Below, piece after piece: positions 1-8,862 of a stretch of 64,000 bases of DNA; position 1 is the first letter of the stretch, and every line of letters begins with the position of its first letter. The notes beneath the pieces were generated by a model. That model saw nothing but the letters and a program-made list of their open reading frames with translations. It did not search any database and was not told the DNA's origin. The position numbers were made by a program, and so were the translations under genes. The DNA lies in contig NZ_JAVBXD010000018.1 of assembly GCF_030756675.1 (NCBI RefSeq), positions 1 through 64,000 of the forward strand, read 5' to 3'. The DNA comes from Bacillus multifaciens (GTDB lineage Bacteria > Bacillota > Bacilli > Bacillales > Bacillaceae_G).

Positions 1-23
1 TCTGCAAATTTAGACATGAATCT

Positions 24-1295
24 TTAAGAAAAAAGAGAACTGCAAGCCTCTGCACTTTTCGCTGCAATTCTCTGCACTTTCTGCTTGCAAAAAACAGGAG
101 TATATACCGTTCCTTCTTTTTTTGTTTCTGTCGTTGGTACCTTTTTGGGAGTCTGTCCTTTCTGCTGTTCAGTTGTCCCATCTGCACGCGCATTTAGCAA
201 AGAGAATAGTGAAACAACAATCACAGTAATAACACCAAGTGCAGACCAACGATACGATTTCTTTTGAAACTTTTTAATCATAAAGATCCTCCTCTTTAAG
301 GCTCTTTTATTTCTGATTAGATTCGCCAAGCCAGGTATTGGATAATAGTTAGAATAATGTTCTAAAAGATTGATAATCGTATATCCATATGAAATTTTTT
401 CCTTTTCCTCCAAAAACGTGAGAGCAAGTGCATCACAAGCCATCTCTTGATCTTCCCGCATGCATGAGTAAGCATACCAAAGAATCGGATTAAACCAATT
501 CAAAATTAGCAGACTATGCATAATCCAATTGACGCAAACATCCCTCCGCTTAATGTGAGCTAATTCATGATGAAAAATATGTTGTAATTGCTGCTCATTA
601 AGCCGACTAATATGCACACTCGATACTAATACTTTCGGACGAAAGAATCCAAACACTGTTGGACTTGAAATTTTCCCAGCTAACAGTAGCGGGATATTTT
701 GCTGTATAGACATAGATTTTTTACATGTTTCAAAAATGTTAACAACCCTTTCTTCTGTGATAACGGGTTGTTGTTGTATGTAGGAATATAATCGTCTATT
801 GATAAAGTAAGTTGTGAAGCCTAGTATGATAACACCTATTATCCAAATGTATGAAGCAATTGTATAAAAAGAAAGGGAGGTATTCTTTTTCTTTTCATTA
901 TGAGCAGGCTCTACTACATGTTCCACTGTTGTCTGAGATGAATGATCAATGGAGCTTGTCTCTTGTATAACTGTATTGGTATCTGGCATGCTTTTTGTCT
1001 CACGCACGTGCTCGTTTTTTAAAGAAATATCAGGTTGATTTTGAGTTAAAGTGGTCGTTTTGTAACCATATGAAAGAAGTGAATACATACTATAAGAACT
1101 ATCTGGCGACCATGGCAGCAGTAATCGTACAATTAAAATCATCCATAGTAAATAATGCCACCTTGGACTTATCTTGTTTCTCAGCAAGATTTTGACACAC
1201 AAAATAAATGCCACTAATACACTTGCCATCAAAGATGTTTCTATAATCCAATCAAATACGAAAGGAAGGTAGGCATTTATAACCCTATCTATCAC
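24..1295 (-). CDS. BlaR1/MecR1-like M56 membrane metallopeptidase
   Basis: The protein has 423 residues and resembles the BlaR1/MecR1 family, membrane zinc proteases that sense a signal and relieve repression by a BlaI partner. Hydrophobic segments are visible at the N-terminus and near residues 145-165, and the zinc motif HHELAH lies near residue 240. A further hydrophobic segment near residue 355 is followed by a short tail rich in Lys, Thr and Gln. The large C-terminal penicillin-binding sensor domain of true BlaR1 (about 600 residues in total) is absent, so the signal may not be a beta-lactam. The start is GTG with an AAAGGGGAG site just upstream. It begins two bases after the blaI-like gene and is surely co-transcribed with it. 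No beta-lactamase gene is next to it. Confidence 0.85.
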   Translation of the reverse strand: MIDRVINAYLPFVFDWIIETSLMASVLVAFILCVKILLRNKISPRWHYLLWMILIVRLLLPWSPDSSYSMYSLLSYGYKTTTLTQNQPDISLKNEHVRETKSMPDTNTVIQETSSIDHSSQTTVEHVVEPAHNEKKKNTSLSFYTIASYIWIIGVIILGFTTYFINRRLYSYIQQQPVITEERVVNIFETCKKSMSIQQNIPLLLAGKISSPTVFGFFRPKVLVSSVHISRLNEQQLQHIFHHELAHIKRRDVCVNWIMHSLLILNWFNPILWYAYSCMREDQEMACDALALTFLEEKEKISYGYTIINLLEHYSNYYPIPGLANLIRNKRALKRRIFMIKKFQKKSYRWSALGVITVIVVSLFSLLNARADGTTEQQKGQTPKKVPTTETKKEGTVYTPVFCKQKVQRIAAKSAEACSSLFS

Positions 1296-1297
1296 CT

Positions 1298-1696
1298 CTA
1301 TCTCCCCTTTCGCTGATTTTCTTCATTCTTCTCATCAAGAATTTGTCTGAGTTCATTGATGTCTTCTGAAGATAACTTTTCTTCTTTCAAAAAATTTACA
1401 AGTAATGGTTTAAACGCTACGCCACAAAAACGTTTAAGTAGAGATTTTGTTTCTACTTGTAAATAAAGATCTTGTGACACTAAAGGATAATAAGCATACA
1501 TACACCCTTTTTCCTGATGGTAAGAAACAGCCTCTTTTTGGACTAATCGATTAATAAGCGTTCGAATCGTTTTCGGTTTCCAATTCATCGTTTCATCAAG
1601 TACTTCAATTACTTCATTGGCTGTTTGAGGCGACCTTGACCAAAGAACTTTCATGATTTCCAATTCAGCTTCCGATATTTTAGGTAATTTCTTCAT
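1298..1696 (-). CDS. BlaI/MecI family transcriptional repressor
   Basis: This is a winged-helix repressor of about 132 residues. The N-terminal region (ISEAELEIMKVLW, then a helix-turn-helix ending in IRTLINRLV) is typical of BlaI/MecI/CopY proteins. In this family the dimer binds TACA/TGTA palindromes and is cleaved by the partner protease. I prefer the ATG at 1696 over the upstream GTG at 1711, because AAGGGGTGG sits about 10 bases before the ATG and too close to the GTG. It is the first gene of a two-gene operon with the M56 protease. Two matching palindromes lie directly upstream, so it probably represses itself. Confidence 0.9.
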   Translation of the reverse strand: MKKLPKISEAELEIMKVLWSRSPQTANEVIEVLDETMNWKPKTIRTLINRLVQKEAVSYHQEKGCMYAYYPLVSQDLYLQVETKSLLKRFCGVAFKPLLVNFLKEEKLSSEDINELRQILDEKNEENQRKGR

Positions 1697-1718
1697 TTTA
1701 TAAAATTCCACCCCTTAT

Positions 1719-1732
1719 ATTACATTTGTAAT
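1719..1732. promoter_or_regulatory. BlaI-type operator, promoter-proximal
   Basis: The sequence ATTACATTTGTAAT is a near-perfect palindrome with the TACA-N2-TGTA core bound by BlaI/MecI repressors. It lies 23 bases upstream of the blaI ATG. Assignment rests on the motif and the adjacent blaI-like gene. Confidence 0.7.
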
Positions 1733-1744
1733 CTATAATTAAAT

Positions 1745-1758
1745 ATTACGAATGTAAT
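1745..1758. promoter_or_regulatory. BlaI-type operator, promoter-distal
   Basis: ATTACGAATGTAAT is a second copy of the operator-like palindrome, 26 bases (centre to centre) from the first. Two spaced operators overlapping the promoter are the usual arrangement for BlaI/MecI autoregulation. Confidence 0.7.
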
Positions 1759-1764
1759 CGCGTA

Positions 1765-2316
1765 GTGTCAACCATATTTGGGATTCGCAAATACATTTCC
1801 ATGAAAATAAAGAAATTAATCCCAAAAACAATAAAAACACGCTATTCTTTCTATAGAATCATAGGAAAGAATAGCGTGTTTGTATGGGGAACTAATTGCC
1901 ATTCTACTCTGTCCTCTATTATGTTTCAAATGCGGAAATTACTTCTCATAAAGAGGAAACAAGAGCTAAGTGAATATAAAACTATGTATATGATTAAAGA
2001 CTATTTTTCTCTTCTGCTCCAAACCATACAAAAAGACACCCAGGAACTATCAAAGATTTTGCTTCGTCTGTTTAACCTCCTACAACACAACGGACGAAAA
2101 TCTCATCGATACGAGAAAAAAACAGTCTTTGATATATTAGGTGTTGAATATTTATACAAAAAACCAGCGATATCAGTACGTGCACATGAAATCACTGTTT
2201 TTTTAAGTTTAACATTTTGTATCTTTTGTAAAACTAATTTTTGTTATCGGCTTCAAATAAAAATAAACAGAAAATTGTTTTTATTAACAAAAGTATGTAT
2301 AATCAAACGAAAATAG
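1765..2316 (+). CDS. Uncertain ORF, possibly degenerate coding sequence
   Basis: An open frame of 183 codons whose first third runs through the long inverted repeat, so at least that part is unlikely to be coding. The middle ([14 protein letters not shown], then [17 protein letters not shown]) looks protein-like, but I do not recognise a family. No convincing ribosome site precedes any internal ATG. It may be a remnant of an accessory gene or chance. Confidence 0.2.
   Translation: MSTIFGIRKYISMKIKKLIPKTIKTRYSFYRIIGKNSVFVWGTNCHSTLSSIMFQMRKLLLIKRKQELSEYKTMYMIKDYFSLLLQTIQKDTQELSKILLRLFNLLQHNGRKSHRYEKKTVFDILGVEYLYKKPAISVRAHEITVFLSLTFCIFCKTNFCYRLQIKINRKLFLLTKVCIIKRK
1835..1881. repeat. Long inverted repeat (16-bp perfect stem)
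   Basis: AAACACGCTATTCTTT at 1835-1850 is exactly complementary to 1866-1881, with a 15-base middle that can pair further. It lies upstream of the blaI promoter and not at a gene end. It could be an isolated terminator, a remnant of a mobile-element end, or an RNA structure. Confidence 0.6.
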
Positions 2317-2367
2317 ACAATTACTACCAATATTTAATTCTATTGAAATATCATAAGGAGGCAAACA

Positions 2368-3879
2368 ATGGGGAACGTTTATGAAAAAATAATAGTTACT
2401 ATTGTAACCATGGCCATTTCAATTTCTTTTTTTGGTTGTGAAGCAGAGAACAAAACAGCAAATACAACAAATGTCAAAAAAGAAAAAAAGGATACACAAG
2501 CTGATTCAATAGTACAGCAGCAAATAAAAGAGGCTGAAAAAAGAGGAAATACGGTTGGGAACATTTCTAACAAAGGGAAAATGGTCGAAAGTGATGGTTG
2601 GATTTATTATGCGGTCAATGGAAGTAAGAATACAAGAGGTATTTATCGTACAAAGGATTATTTCCAAACATCAGAACTTTTAGTAAAAGATGTAAATGCC
2701 TCTTATATAAATATAAACAGTCAATCTTTATATTTTATCCATATGCCGACAAATGATAATACAGGTTCAAATGAACTACCTTCTTTAATGAAATATGACA
2801 TTTCAGCTAAAAAACTCGATACATTGAAAACAGATACAAGTTACGTATATATAAAAGATCAAACTTTGTTTTATCCGAAAAAATACTCGGAGCATGGTGG
2901 TTTTGATATTATAGGGATTATAAAAATGGATTTGAAAACAGGACAAGAAGAGGACACTACACTTAAATACACTGGTTCGGCTCAAACAATAGATGATAGT
3001 ATTCTACATTGGAATAAAAATCGTGGAAGACAGGTTACCAAAAATAACAAAACCTGGTCAAAGGAAAAGTATGCAGAAATATCTAGTGCGGTATACCATG
3101 ATGAAAAACTATATGCTGTTGTAGATTTCTCGCTCCCTTTTGAAGCATATAAAGCTACGCACGGTATATACGAGTTAGACGTTCAGCAAAATACAGAAAA
3201 GCTATTAATACAGGACGTCTTACAGATGAACATAACAGGGGATACTTTTTATTATGTAAAAAATGACGGTGTTTATAAGAGAAAAATCAGTGGTGGAAGT
3301 GAAGAATTAATCTATAACAAAGCTCTTGAACCTTCTAAATCTTATTTATATTTTATAGCAGGAGATATGTATCTATATACAGATAATGGTGTTATTTTAA
3401 ATCTGAAGACAAAAAAGTCAAATGAAATAAAAGATAAACCGTTACCTAATGACGCAATGTTAAACAAAGTATTAAATGCACAAAAAGAACTCACCTATAT
3501 CCAAACTAGAGCATTCACAGGGAATTCAAAATCAATAGGGCGTTTTTCATACGGGGAATTACTCATCCCCGCATATAATACAAAAAAAGCGTTAGAAACT
3601 ACATTGTCTACATATTTCTCAAAACAATTTATTACGGATTATATGCAAAGTGAATATGTAAAAGAAATAGACGGAAAAATGCACTATGTTATTGGAGACC
3701 CAGGTTCAAAAGCTGCGACTAAATATATAAAGATTACTTCTTCTCAGTTAAAGGATGGTAAATTAGCAGCAAAAGTGGAGACATATAACGAGTATGAAAA
3801 TGTAACAAAAGATGTAGAAATAGAATTCAGTTATGAAAATAATCAATGGGTGATAAATAAAATGCCAAGTTTTGAGTAG
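2368..3879 (+). CDS. Secreted lipoprotein, DUF5050-like propeller plus C-terminal domain
   Basis: A 503-residue predicted lipoprotein. The N-terminus has a hydrophobic segment ending in FFGC at residues 21-24, a plausible lipobox with Cys24 lipidated, followed by a Lys/Thr-rich linker. The middle (roughly residues 65-370) has repeated blades such as DGWIYYA, SLYFIH and DTFYYVK, as in DUF5050-type beta-propeller proteins. The last 110 residues form a separate mixed alpha/beta domain (YFSKQFITDYM to NNQWVINKM) that reminds me of NTF2-like or IseA-like extracellular domains; this is a guess. A strong AAGGAGG site sits 7 bases before the ATG. It is transcribed alone; the substrate is unknown. Confidence 0.75.
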   Translation: MGNVYEKIIVTIVTMAISISFFGCEAENKTANTTNVKKEKKDTQADSIVQQQIKEAEKRGNTVGNISNKGKMVESDGWIYYAVNGSKNTRGIYRTKDYFQTSELLVKDVNASYININSQSLYFIHMPTNDNTGSNELPSLMKYDISAKKLDTLKTDTSYVYIKDQTLFYPKKYSEHGGFDIIGIIKMDLKTGQEEDTTLKYTGSAQTIDDSILHWNKNRGRQVTKNNKTWSKEKYAEISSAVYHDEKLYAVVDFSLPFEAYKATHGIYELDVQQNTEKLLIQDVLQMNITGDTFYYVKNDGVYKRKISGGSEELIYNKALEPSKSYLYFIAGDMYLYTDNGVILNLKTKKSNEIKDKPLPNDAMLNKVLNAQKELTYIQTRAFTGNSKSIGRFSYGELLIPAYNTKKALETTLSTYFSKQFITDYMQSEYVKEIDGKMHYVIGDPGSKAATKYIKITSSQLKDGKLAAKVETYNEYENVTKDVEIEFSYENNQWVINKMPSFE

Positions 3880-3885
3880 AGTAGA

Positions 3886-3917
3886 AAACTGAAACAAATT
3901 TCTTTGGTTTTCAGTTT
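3886..3917 (+). terminator. Probable terminator of the lipoprotein gene
   Basis: AAACTGAAA at 3886-3894 pairs with TTTCAGTTT at 3909-3917, immediately after the stop codon. There is no long T-run, so it is a weak candidate. Confidence 0.4.
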
Positions 3918-3920
3918 ATT

Positions 3921-4210
3921 CTAGCTTCCTACTTTCACGAGTGTGTATGGTATTTTCTTTATCACGTTCTTAAAACGACCATGTTTCTTTCGAATATTTC
4001 TTTGCTTGTTCCAAAAAAGATTGAGTCTCTCTAGAACGTACCAGTCTATTTTGCTAAGCCATTTCTGAACAATTGGAGATAAGCTGTAGTAATTTTCAAA
4101 TCCTTGTAAGATTCGATTTAACCCTTTCACCAACTCATTCAGTTGTAAGTACAATTTATTTCTAGGCTCTGTGTACTTCTGGATATCAAGCCATGGTATT
4201 TGTGAACCAG
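3921..4210 (-). pseudogene. Group II intron maturase remnant (C-terminal domain)
   Basis: About 95 residues (from WLDIQKYTEPRNKL through LNRILQGFENYY and WLSKIDWYVLERLNLFW to the end) match my memory of the maturase-specific C-terminal region of group II intron reverse transcriptases. The reverse-transcriptase core with its YADD motif is missing. The frame continues upstream to 4337, but that part looks unrelated. No intron domain V/VI sequence is visible in the 40 bases downstream. I read it as a relic cut at both ends. Only a protein-family search would make this firm. Confidence 0.55.
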
Positions 4211-4420
4211 GAAAACAGCAACCTTCGTCTGTAGGTGCTGAAAGTATAAAAGCATAATAAGCCATCATTTCTAATAGTAACGGGTTCGGATTTGAAGTAC
4301 AAAAATATGACCATCTAAAAAGAGGTGCTAATTGCACCGAGTGAATGTTTATATTAAAGTTGAGAAAAATATTTTTATCTCTAACTCAACAATCCATGTC
4401 TTCAAAAGTTACTAATTAAT

Positions 4421-5263
4421 CTATATCTTCATATTACATTCCCTATTTGGATTATAGACTTGTAGCCATCTATCAGCTTCACTAACCATCCATTTTCCAA
4501 ATTCATTTAAAAATAATAATAGTACTTTTGTATCTATTATAGGTGTTATTGCATATTCAAGTGCTTTTCTCATATCGTGTTCCTTTTCAGGAAAATATTT
4601 TGAAAACAATTTATAAGCAGGATATAAATCTCTTGTATATGTGTTTTCTTTCGTTAGGACAAGTGCAAGTCCAGCTCTTACTATAATTTTCATAATCCAC
4701 TTGCAACAATCTTTAATGTCCTCCATATCAGAATTATCTTGAAGGTCATCACATGCATTTTTAATTTGAGTTTGTAAGTGTATAAGGTGATCATTTGCTA
4801 AAGCTTCGTTAGCTTTAAATTTTGGTAATTGAGGTATCAGATCTTCTCCAAATACACATATTCCATGGGTTTTAAGTATAAAACTCATTATAGAAAAAGA
4901 TGAAGTATTTAGAATATCTTCTCTGGAATAGAAGCTTAATTCAATGCCATCTACACAATCATATTTTTGATTTAACCCATGTTCTATTTTTCCCACCCAA
5001 TTTAACCTTGGTTTATTAAGGCGTTGCTTGGTTACCGCTATTGTATCTAAGTCCGCTACACCTTCAATGCCTATCCCTCTTGGAATTGATCCTCTTATGT
5101 ATACACTATGCAAATCATCTTTGAGATAGGTAGAATAAGCATGAATCACATCCTGTATTACAGGTAAAAAAATAGGATTGATTTTCTTCTTATCCGACTG
5201 GTTGATAATATGCCCTTCTTTATCTACCATACATAGACTTCCGATATCTTTAATAACAGTCAT
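4421..5263 (-). CDS. Nucleotidyltransferase-domain protein (minimal NTase fold)
   Basis: A 280-residue protein with a classical DNA polymerase beta-type nucleotidyltransferase motif, RGSIPRG followed by ADLDTIAV near residues 58-77, supplying the Gly-Ser and Asp-x-Asp metal ligands. This fold is found in aminoglycoside nucleotidyltransferases, in MNT-type antitoxins and in other AMP-transferring enzymes. The C-terminal half is helical with no motif I can assign. Its length suits an antibiotic-type or standalone nucleotidyltransferase better than a small MNT antitoxin, and no HEPN partner is adjacent. AAGGGGCGG precedes the ATG. It lies alone in accessory DNA, so the substrate is unknown. Confidence 0.7.
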   Translation of the reverse strand: MTVIKDIGSLCMVDKEGHIINQSDKKKINPIFLPVIQDVIHAYSTYLKDDLHSVYIRGSIPRGIGIEGVADLDTIAVTKQRLNKPRLNWVGKIEHGLNQKYDCVDGIELSFYSREDILNTSSFSIMSFILKTHGICVFGEDLIPQLPKFKANEALANDHLIHLQTQIKNACDDLQDNSDMEDIKDCCKWIMKIIVRAGLALVLTKENTYTRDLYPAYKLFSKYFPEKEHDMRKALEYAITPIIDTKVLLLFLNEFGKWMVSEADRWLQVYNPNRECNMKI

Positions 5264-5415
5264 TACACCGCCCCTTTTACGATTTCAAAAATATATTTGT
5301 ATCTCTTTAGTGAACTTATCCCCATTTTGATTGCTAAAAAGCATGTTCACCACCGATATATTTCTCCCCCATTATGAATTATTTCATCTAATCAAATTAA
5401 GAGTTTACAATTATG

Positions 5416-5453
5416 AAAAAAGAGAAAACGGCTTTCGTCGTCTTCTCTTTTTT
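5416..5453. terminator. Intrinsic terminator-like hairpin
   Basis: AAAAAAGAGAA pairs with TTCTCTTTTTT (11 bp, 5416-5426 with 5443-5453) and leaves A- and T-runs on both sides, so it can act in either direction. It lies between acnA and the nucleotidyltransferase gene, both on the minus strand, and probably ends acnA read-through. Confidence 0.65.
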
Positions 5454-5524
5454 GTTTCAGTGTAAATATTTATACTAATCAATAAATTACTATTCTATTG
5501 TTTATTTAAAAATCATTCACATCT

Positions 5525-5668
5525 ATATAAATTCATTTTAATTTTTCGACATATAAGTCGCAGTTATGCAGAATAAAATAAGACCGCTACTATGCGCGGC
5601 CAGACGCTCTCGTCCTCCCCAAAAAAGAAAGGGGTTTTTATGTCGGTTTTTTAATTTACATTTATATA
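5525..5668 (+). repeat. MITE-like repeat, copy A
   Basis: A member of a dispersed family with recurring blocks: TTTTAATTTTTCGACATAT near the start, a TATGCAGAATAAA block, GACCGCTACTATGC with its partner GGCCAGACG, then TTTTTATGTCGG and an end like ATTTACATTTATATA. The ends are imperfect inverted repeats of TATGTAAAT type. It abuts the acnA stop codon. Boundaries were set by eye against the other copies. Confidence 0.65.
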
Positions 5669-5671
5669 AAC

Positions 5672-8395
5672 TTAGTTAGAAACCTTAGACTCTTCTAATT
5701 TCTCACGAAGAACCATTTGTAAGATACCGCCGTGACGGTAGTAGTCGATTTCTACTTCGCTGTCGAAACGTGCTACAACTTCAAATTGTTTTTTGTTTCC
5801 TTCTGAGTCAGTCGCAACTACTTTTACAAGATCGCGTGGTTTTACTGTTTTATCAACTTGAATTTCAAATGATTCTTGACCAGTAAGACCTAATGTTTCT
5901 GCATTTTCGCCATCTTTAAATTGCAGTGGTAATACGCCCATTAATACAAGGTTACTGCGGTGGATACGCTCAAAGCTTTCTGCGATAACTGCTTTAATAC
6001 CTAGTAAGTTTGTACCTTTTGCAGCCCAGTCACGTGAGCTTCCCATACCGTAGTCTTTACCAGCGATTACAAGAAGACCTGTGCCGTCTTGTTTGTATTT
6101 CATTGCTGCATCATAGATAGATGTCACTTCGCCTGTTGGCCAGTAAGTTGTGAATCCACCTTCTGTGCCAGGTGCGATTTGGTTTTTAATGCGGATGTTC
6201 GCAAATGTACCACGCATCATAACTTCATGGTTACCACGGCGAGAACCGTAAGAGTTGAAGTCAACTGGCTGCACGCCATTTTCTAATAAGTAACGGCCTG
6301 CTGGTGTGTTTTTACCGATAGATCCTGCTGGTGAAATGTGGTCTGTTGTTACAGAATCGCCAAATTTACCAACTACGCGCAGTCCTGAAAGTGTTTCCAC
6401 TTCACCTGGCTCTTTAGATAACCCTTCGAAGAACGGCGGGTTTTGGATATATGTTGAGTCATTGTCCCAAGTATATAACGCTTCGTTTGAAGTTTGGATT
6501 TCATTCCAACGTTCGTTGCTGTTAAATACTTGTGCATATTCTTTCTTAAATAGTTCAGATGTTACAACGTTTTGTACAACTTCTTCGATTTCTGCTGCTG
6601 TTGGCCAGATATCGTTAAAGTAAATTGGGTTGCCGTTTGCATCGTTACCGATTGCATCATTTTTCAAGTCGATATCTACTGTACCAGCAAGTGCGTATGC
6701 AACTACAAGCGGTGGAGATGCTAAGTAGTTTGCTTTTACAAGCGGATGAATACGACCTTCAAAGTTACGGTTACCAGATAATACAGATGTTACTAATAGG
6801 TCATTTGCAGCGATTGCTTCTTCTAATTCTGGTGCTAATGGACCAGAGTTACCGATACAAGTTGTACAGCCATAACCTACTGTTTGGAAACCTAATTGAT
6901 CTAAATAAGTTGTTAATCCAGACTTATCTAAGTATTCAGTAACAACTTTAGATCCTGGTGCTAATGAAGTTTTTACATAACCAGGTACTTTAAGTCCTTT
7001 TTCAATTGCTTTTTTCGCCACTAAACCTGCACCAATTAATACATATGGGTTAGATGTATTTGTACAGCTTGTAATCGCAGCAATTGCAATTCCACCTGTT
7101 TTCATCGTTACTTCTTCATCTTGTAATACTACTTTCATTTCTTTATCAAATTCTTGCTCTGAGAAGCCGAATCCTTGGTTACCAACTGGTGCCACAACAG
7201 CTTTATGGAACTCATCTCTCATGCTAGAAAGAGGAATTAAGTCTTGTGGACGTTTCGGACCAGAAAGGTTAGACTCAATTGTATTTAAATCAACTTCAAC
7301 AAGATCTGTATAAACTGGATCTTGACTATCAGCTGTATAGAATAAACCGTTCGCTTTACAATATTCTTCAACGATGCGAATTTGCTCTTCGCTTCTTCCT
7401 GTTAAACGTAAGTAATCTAATGAAATATCATCGATTGGGAAGAATCCACAAGTCGCACCGTACTCTGGTGCCATATTAGAGATTGTTGCACGGTCAGCTA
7501 ATGGCATACTTTGTAAACCGCTACCGAAGAATTCAACGAATTTTCCAACTACACCTTTTTGACGTAATACTTGTGTTACTTTTAATGCAACGTCTGTTGC
7601 TGTAGTACCACTTGGAAGTGTACCTGTTAATTTCACACCGATTACTTCTGGTACTGGGAAGTATGAAGGCTGTCCAAGCATTCCAGCTTCTGCTTCAATA
7701 CCACCAACGCCCCATCCAAGAACGCCGATACCGTTAATCATCGTTGTATGAGAATCCGTTCCTACTAATGAATCTGGGTATGCAACAAGTTCGCCTTCCG
7801 CATTTTTCACTGCATGAACTACTGGCGCTAAATACTCAAGGTTTACTTGGTGAACGATACCTGTTGCTGGTGGAACTGCACGGTAGTTATCAAATGATTT
7901 TTGTGCCCAGCTTAAGAATTTATAACGCTCTTCATTACGCTTAAACTCTAAGTCCATGTTAAATTGAAGCGCATCTGCTGAACCTGCTCTATCAACCTGT
8001 ACAGAGTGGTCAATAACAAGATCAACTGTAATTTCCGGATTGATTTTATCAGGATTTCCGCCCATATCTGCCATTGCTTTACGAAGAGAAGCTAAATCAA
8101 CAACAGCTGGAACTCCTGTAAAGTCTTGTAAGATAACGCGAGATGGCTTAAACGGTACATCGATATCTTGAATATCTTTCGTTCCCCACTTCGCTAAATT
8201 TTCAACATGCTCTTCTTTAATAACGCGGCCATCAACTTGACGAAGTACTGACTCAAGTAATACTTTAACCGAATATGGTAACTTAGAAACATTACCTGCC
8301 CCTGCATTTTCAAGCGCTTTCAAACTATAATAGTGATACGTGTTTCCATCTACTTCAAATGTTGCGCGAGTGTTAAATGGATTGTGTTTTACCAT
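5672..8395 (-). CDS. acnA: Aconitate hydratase (aconitase A)
   Basis: This TCA-cycle enzyme interconverts citrate and isocitrate with a 4Fe-4S cluster. The frame allows 929 codons, but I place the start at the internal ATG (8395), giving 907 residues, the normal Bacillus length. AGGGGGG lies about 8 bases before it, and the extra upstream residues have no family counterpart. The cluster-binding cysteines are visible in TSCTNTSNP (residues 444-452) and [12 protein letters not shown]. The C-terminal swivel domain contains [14 protein letters not shown]. It is divergent from sspO, as in B. subtilis (citB-sspO-sspP-cotM). An inverted repeat in the intergenic region may be a regulatory site. Confidence 0.98.
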   Translation of the reverse strand: MVKHNPFNTRATFEVDGNTYHYYSLKALENAGAGNVSKLPYSVKVLLESVLRQVDGRVIKEEHVENLAKWGTKDIQDIDVPFKPSRVILQDFTGVPAVVDLASLRKAMADMGGNPDKINPEITVDLVIDHSVQVDRAGSADALQFNMDLEFKRNEERYKFLSWAQKSFDNYRAVPPATGIVHQVNLEYLAPVVHAVKNAEGELVAYPDSLVGTDSHTTMINGIGVLGWGVGGIEAEAGMLGQPSYFPVPEVIGVKLTGTLPSGTTATDVALKVTQVLRQKGVVGKFVEFFGSGLQSMPLADRATISNMAPEYGATCGFFPIDDISLDYLRLTGRSEEQIRIVEEYCKANGLFYTADSQDPVYTDLVEVDLNTIESNLSGPKRPQDLIPLSSMRDEFHKAVVAPVGNQGFGFSEQEFDKEMKVVLQDEEVTMKTGGIAIAAITSCTNTSNPYVLIGAGLVAKKAIEKGLKVPGYVKTSLAPGSKVVTEYLDKSGLTTYLDQLGFQTVGYGCTTCIGNSGPLAPELEEAIAANDLLVTSVLSGNRNFEGRIHPLVKANYLASPPLVVAYALAGTVDIDLKNDAIGNDANGNPIYFNDIWPTAAEIEEVVQNVVTSELFKKEYAQVFNSNERWNEIQTSNEALYTWDNDSTYIQNPPFFEGLSKEPGEVETLSGLRVVGKFGDSVTTDHISPAGSIGKNTPAGRYLLENGVQPVDFNSYGSRRGNHEVMMRGTFANIRIKNQIAPGTEGGFTTYWPTGEVTSIYDAAMKYKQDGTGLLVIAGKDYGMGSSRDWAAKGTNLLGIKAVIAESFERIHRSNLVLMGVLPLQFKDGENAETLGLTGQESFEIQVDKTVKPRDLVKVVATDSEGNKKQFEVVARFDSEVEIDYYRHGGILQMVLREKLEESKVSN

Positions 8396-8511
8396 TATGG
8401 TTACCCCCCTGTTAAACGTGACTGTAATTGTCTGAATATAAAATGTAGACAAATTTTTCAATACCTTACGATAATATATTATTACAACTTAATGGATAAG
8501 TAAATAATAAG

Positions 8512-8535
8512 AAACTTATAGTTTTCCATAAGTTT
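8512..8535. promoter_or_regulatory. Inverted repeat in the acnA/sspO divergent region
   Basis: AAACTTAT and ATAAGTTT are perfect 8-base arms separated by 8 bases, about 120 bases upstream of the acnA start. The B. subtilis gene is controlled by CcpC and CodY. This dyad does not fit the ATAA-N7-TTAT CcpC box exactly, so the binding protein is open. Confidence 0.35.
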
Positions 8536-8678
8536 TCTTTATAACTTCGCTGTTGCATAATAATTTTCTCGTTAACAGATACTATTCCTATAAAGTGAAT
8601 CTTCTTTTTTAGAGGGTATTTTACTTTATAAACGAACCGAACCATTCAATTTTTTATGGAGAATTAGGGGGGATAGTA

Positions 8679-8828
8679 GTGGGAAAACGTAAAGCAAATC
8701 ATGTCATCCCTGGAATGAACGCTGCCTCTGCACAGGGACAAGGTACAGGATACAATGAAGAATTTTCGAATGAGCCATTAACACCTGCACAACGCCAAAA
8801 TAATAAAAAGCGTAAAAAGAATCAATAA
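8679..8828 (+). CDS. sspO: Small acid-soluble spore protein O
   Basis: A 49-residue basic protein starting [13 protein letters not shown] and ending [11 protein letters not shown], which matches SspO of B. subtilis closely as I remember it. The start is GTG with TTAGGGGGGA 5 bases upstream. SspO is a minor core protein of dormant spores, expressed in the forespore under sigma-G in B. subtilis. The position, divergent from acnA with sspP and a cotM-like gene nearby, is conserved. Confidence 0.93.
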   Translation: MGKRKANHVIPGMNAASAQGQGTGYNEEFSNEPLTPAQRQNNKKRKKNQ

Positions 8829-8832
8829 TTCA

Positions 8833-8861
8833 AAATCCCAAAAGATAATCTTTTGGGATTT
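8833..8861. terminator. Bidirectional terminator between sspO and the deacetylase gene
   Basis: AAATCCCAAAAG pairs perfectly with CTTTTGGGATTT around a 5-base loop, with a T-run on the + strand and an A-run on the other side. It lies between two convergent genes. Confidence 0.85.
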
Positions 8862-8862
8862 T

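Noticed and set aside
4211-4337. Upstream part of the open frame that contains the intron maturase fragment
   Set aside because: The residues do not continue the maturase or resemble another family.
4421-5263. Nucleotidyltransferase as a MNT antitoxin of a HEPN/MNT system
   Set aside because: It is about twice the usual size and no HEPN gene is adjacent.
8396-8461. 22-codon N-terminal extension of acnA
   Set aside because: The internal ATG has a strong ribosome site and gives the usual protein length.
8462-8678. CcpC box (ATAA-N7-TTAT) upstream of acnA
   Set aside because: Several ATAA and TTAT words occur, but none with the 7-base spacing; only the inverted repeat at 8512-8535 was kept, with low confidence.
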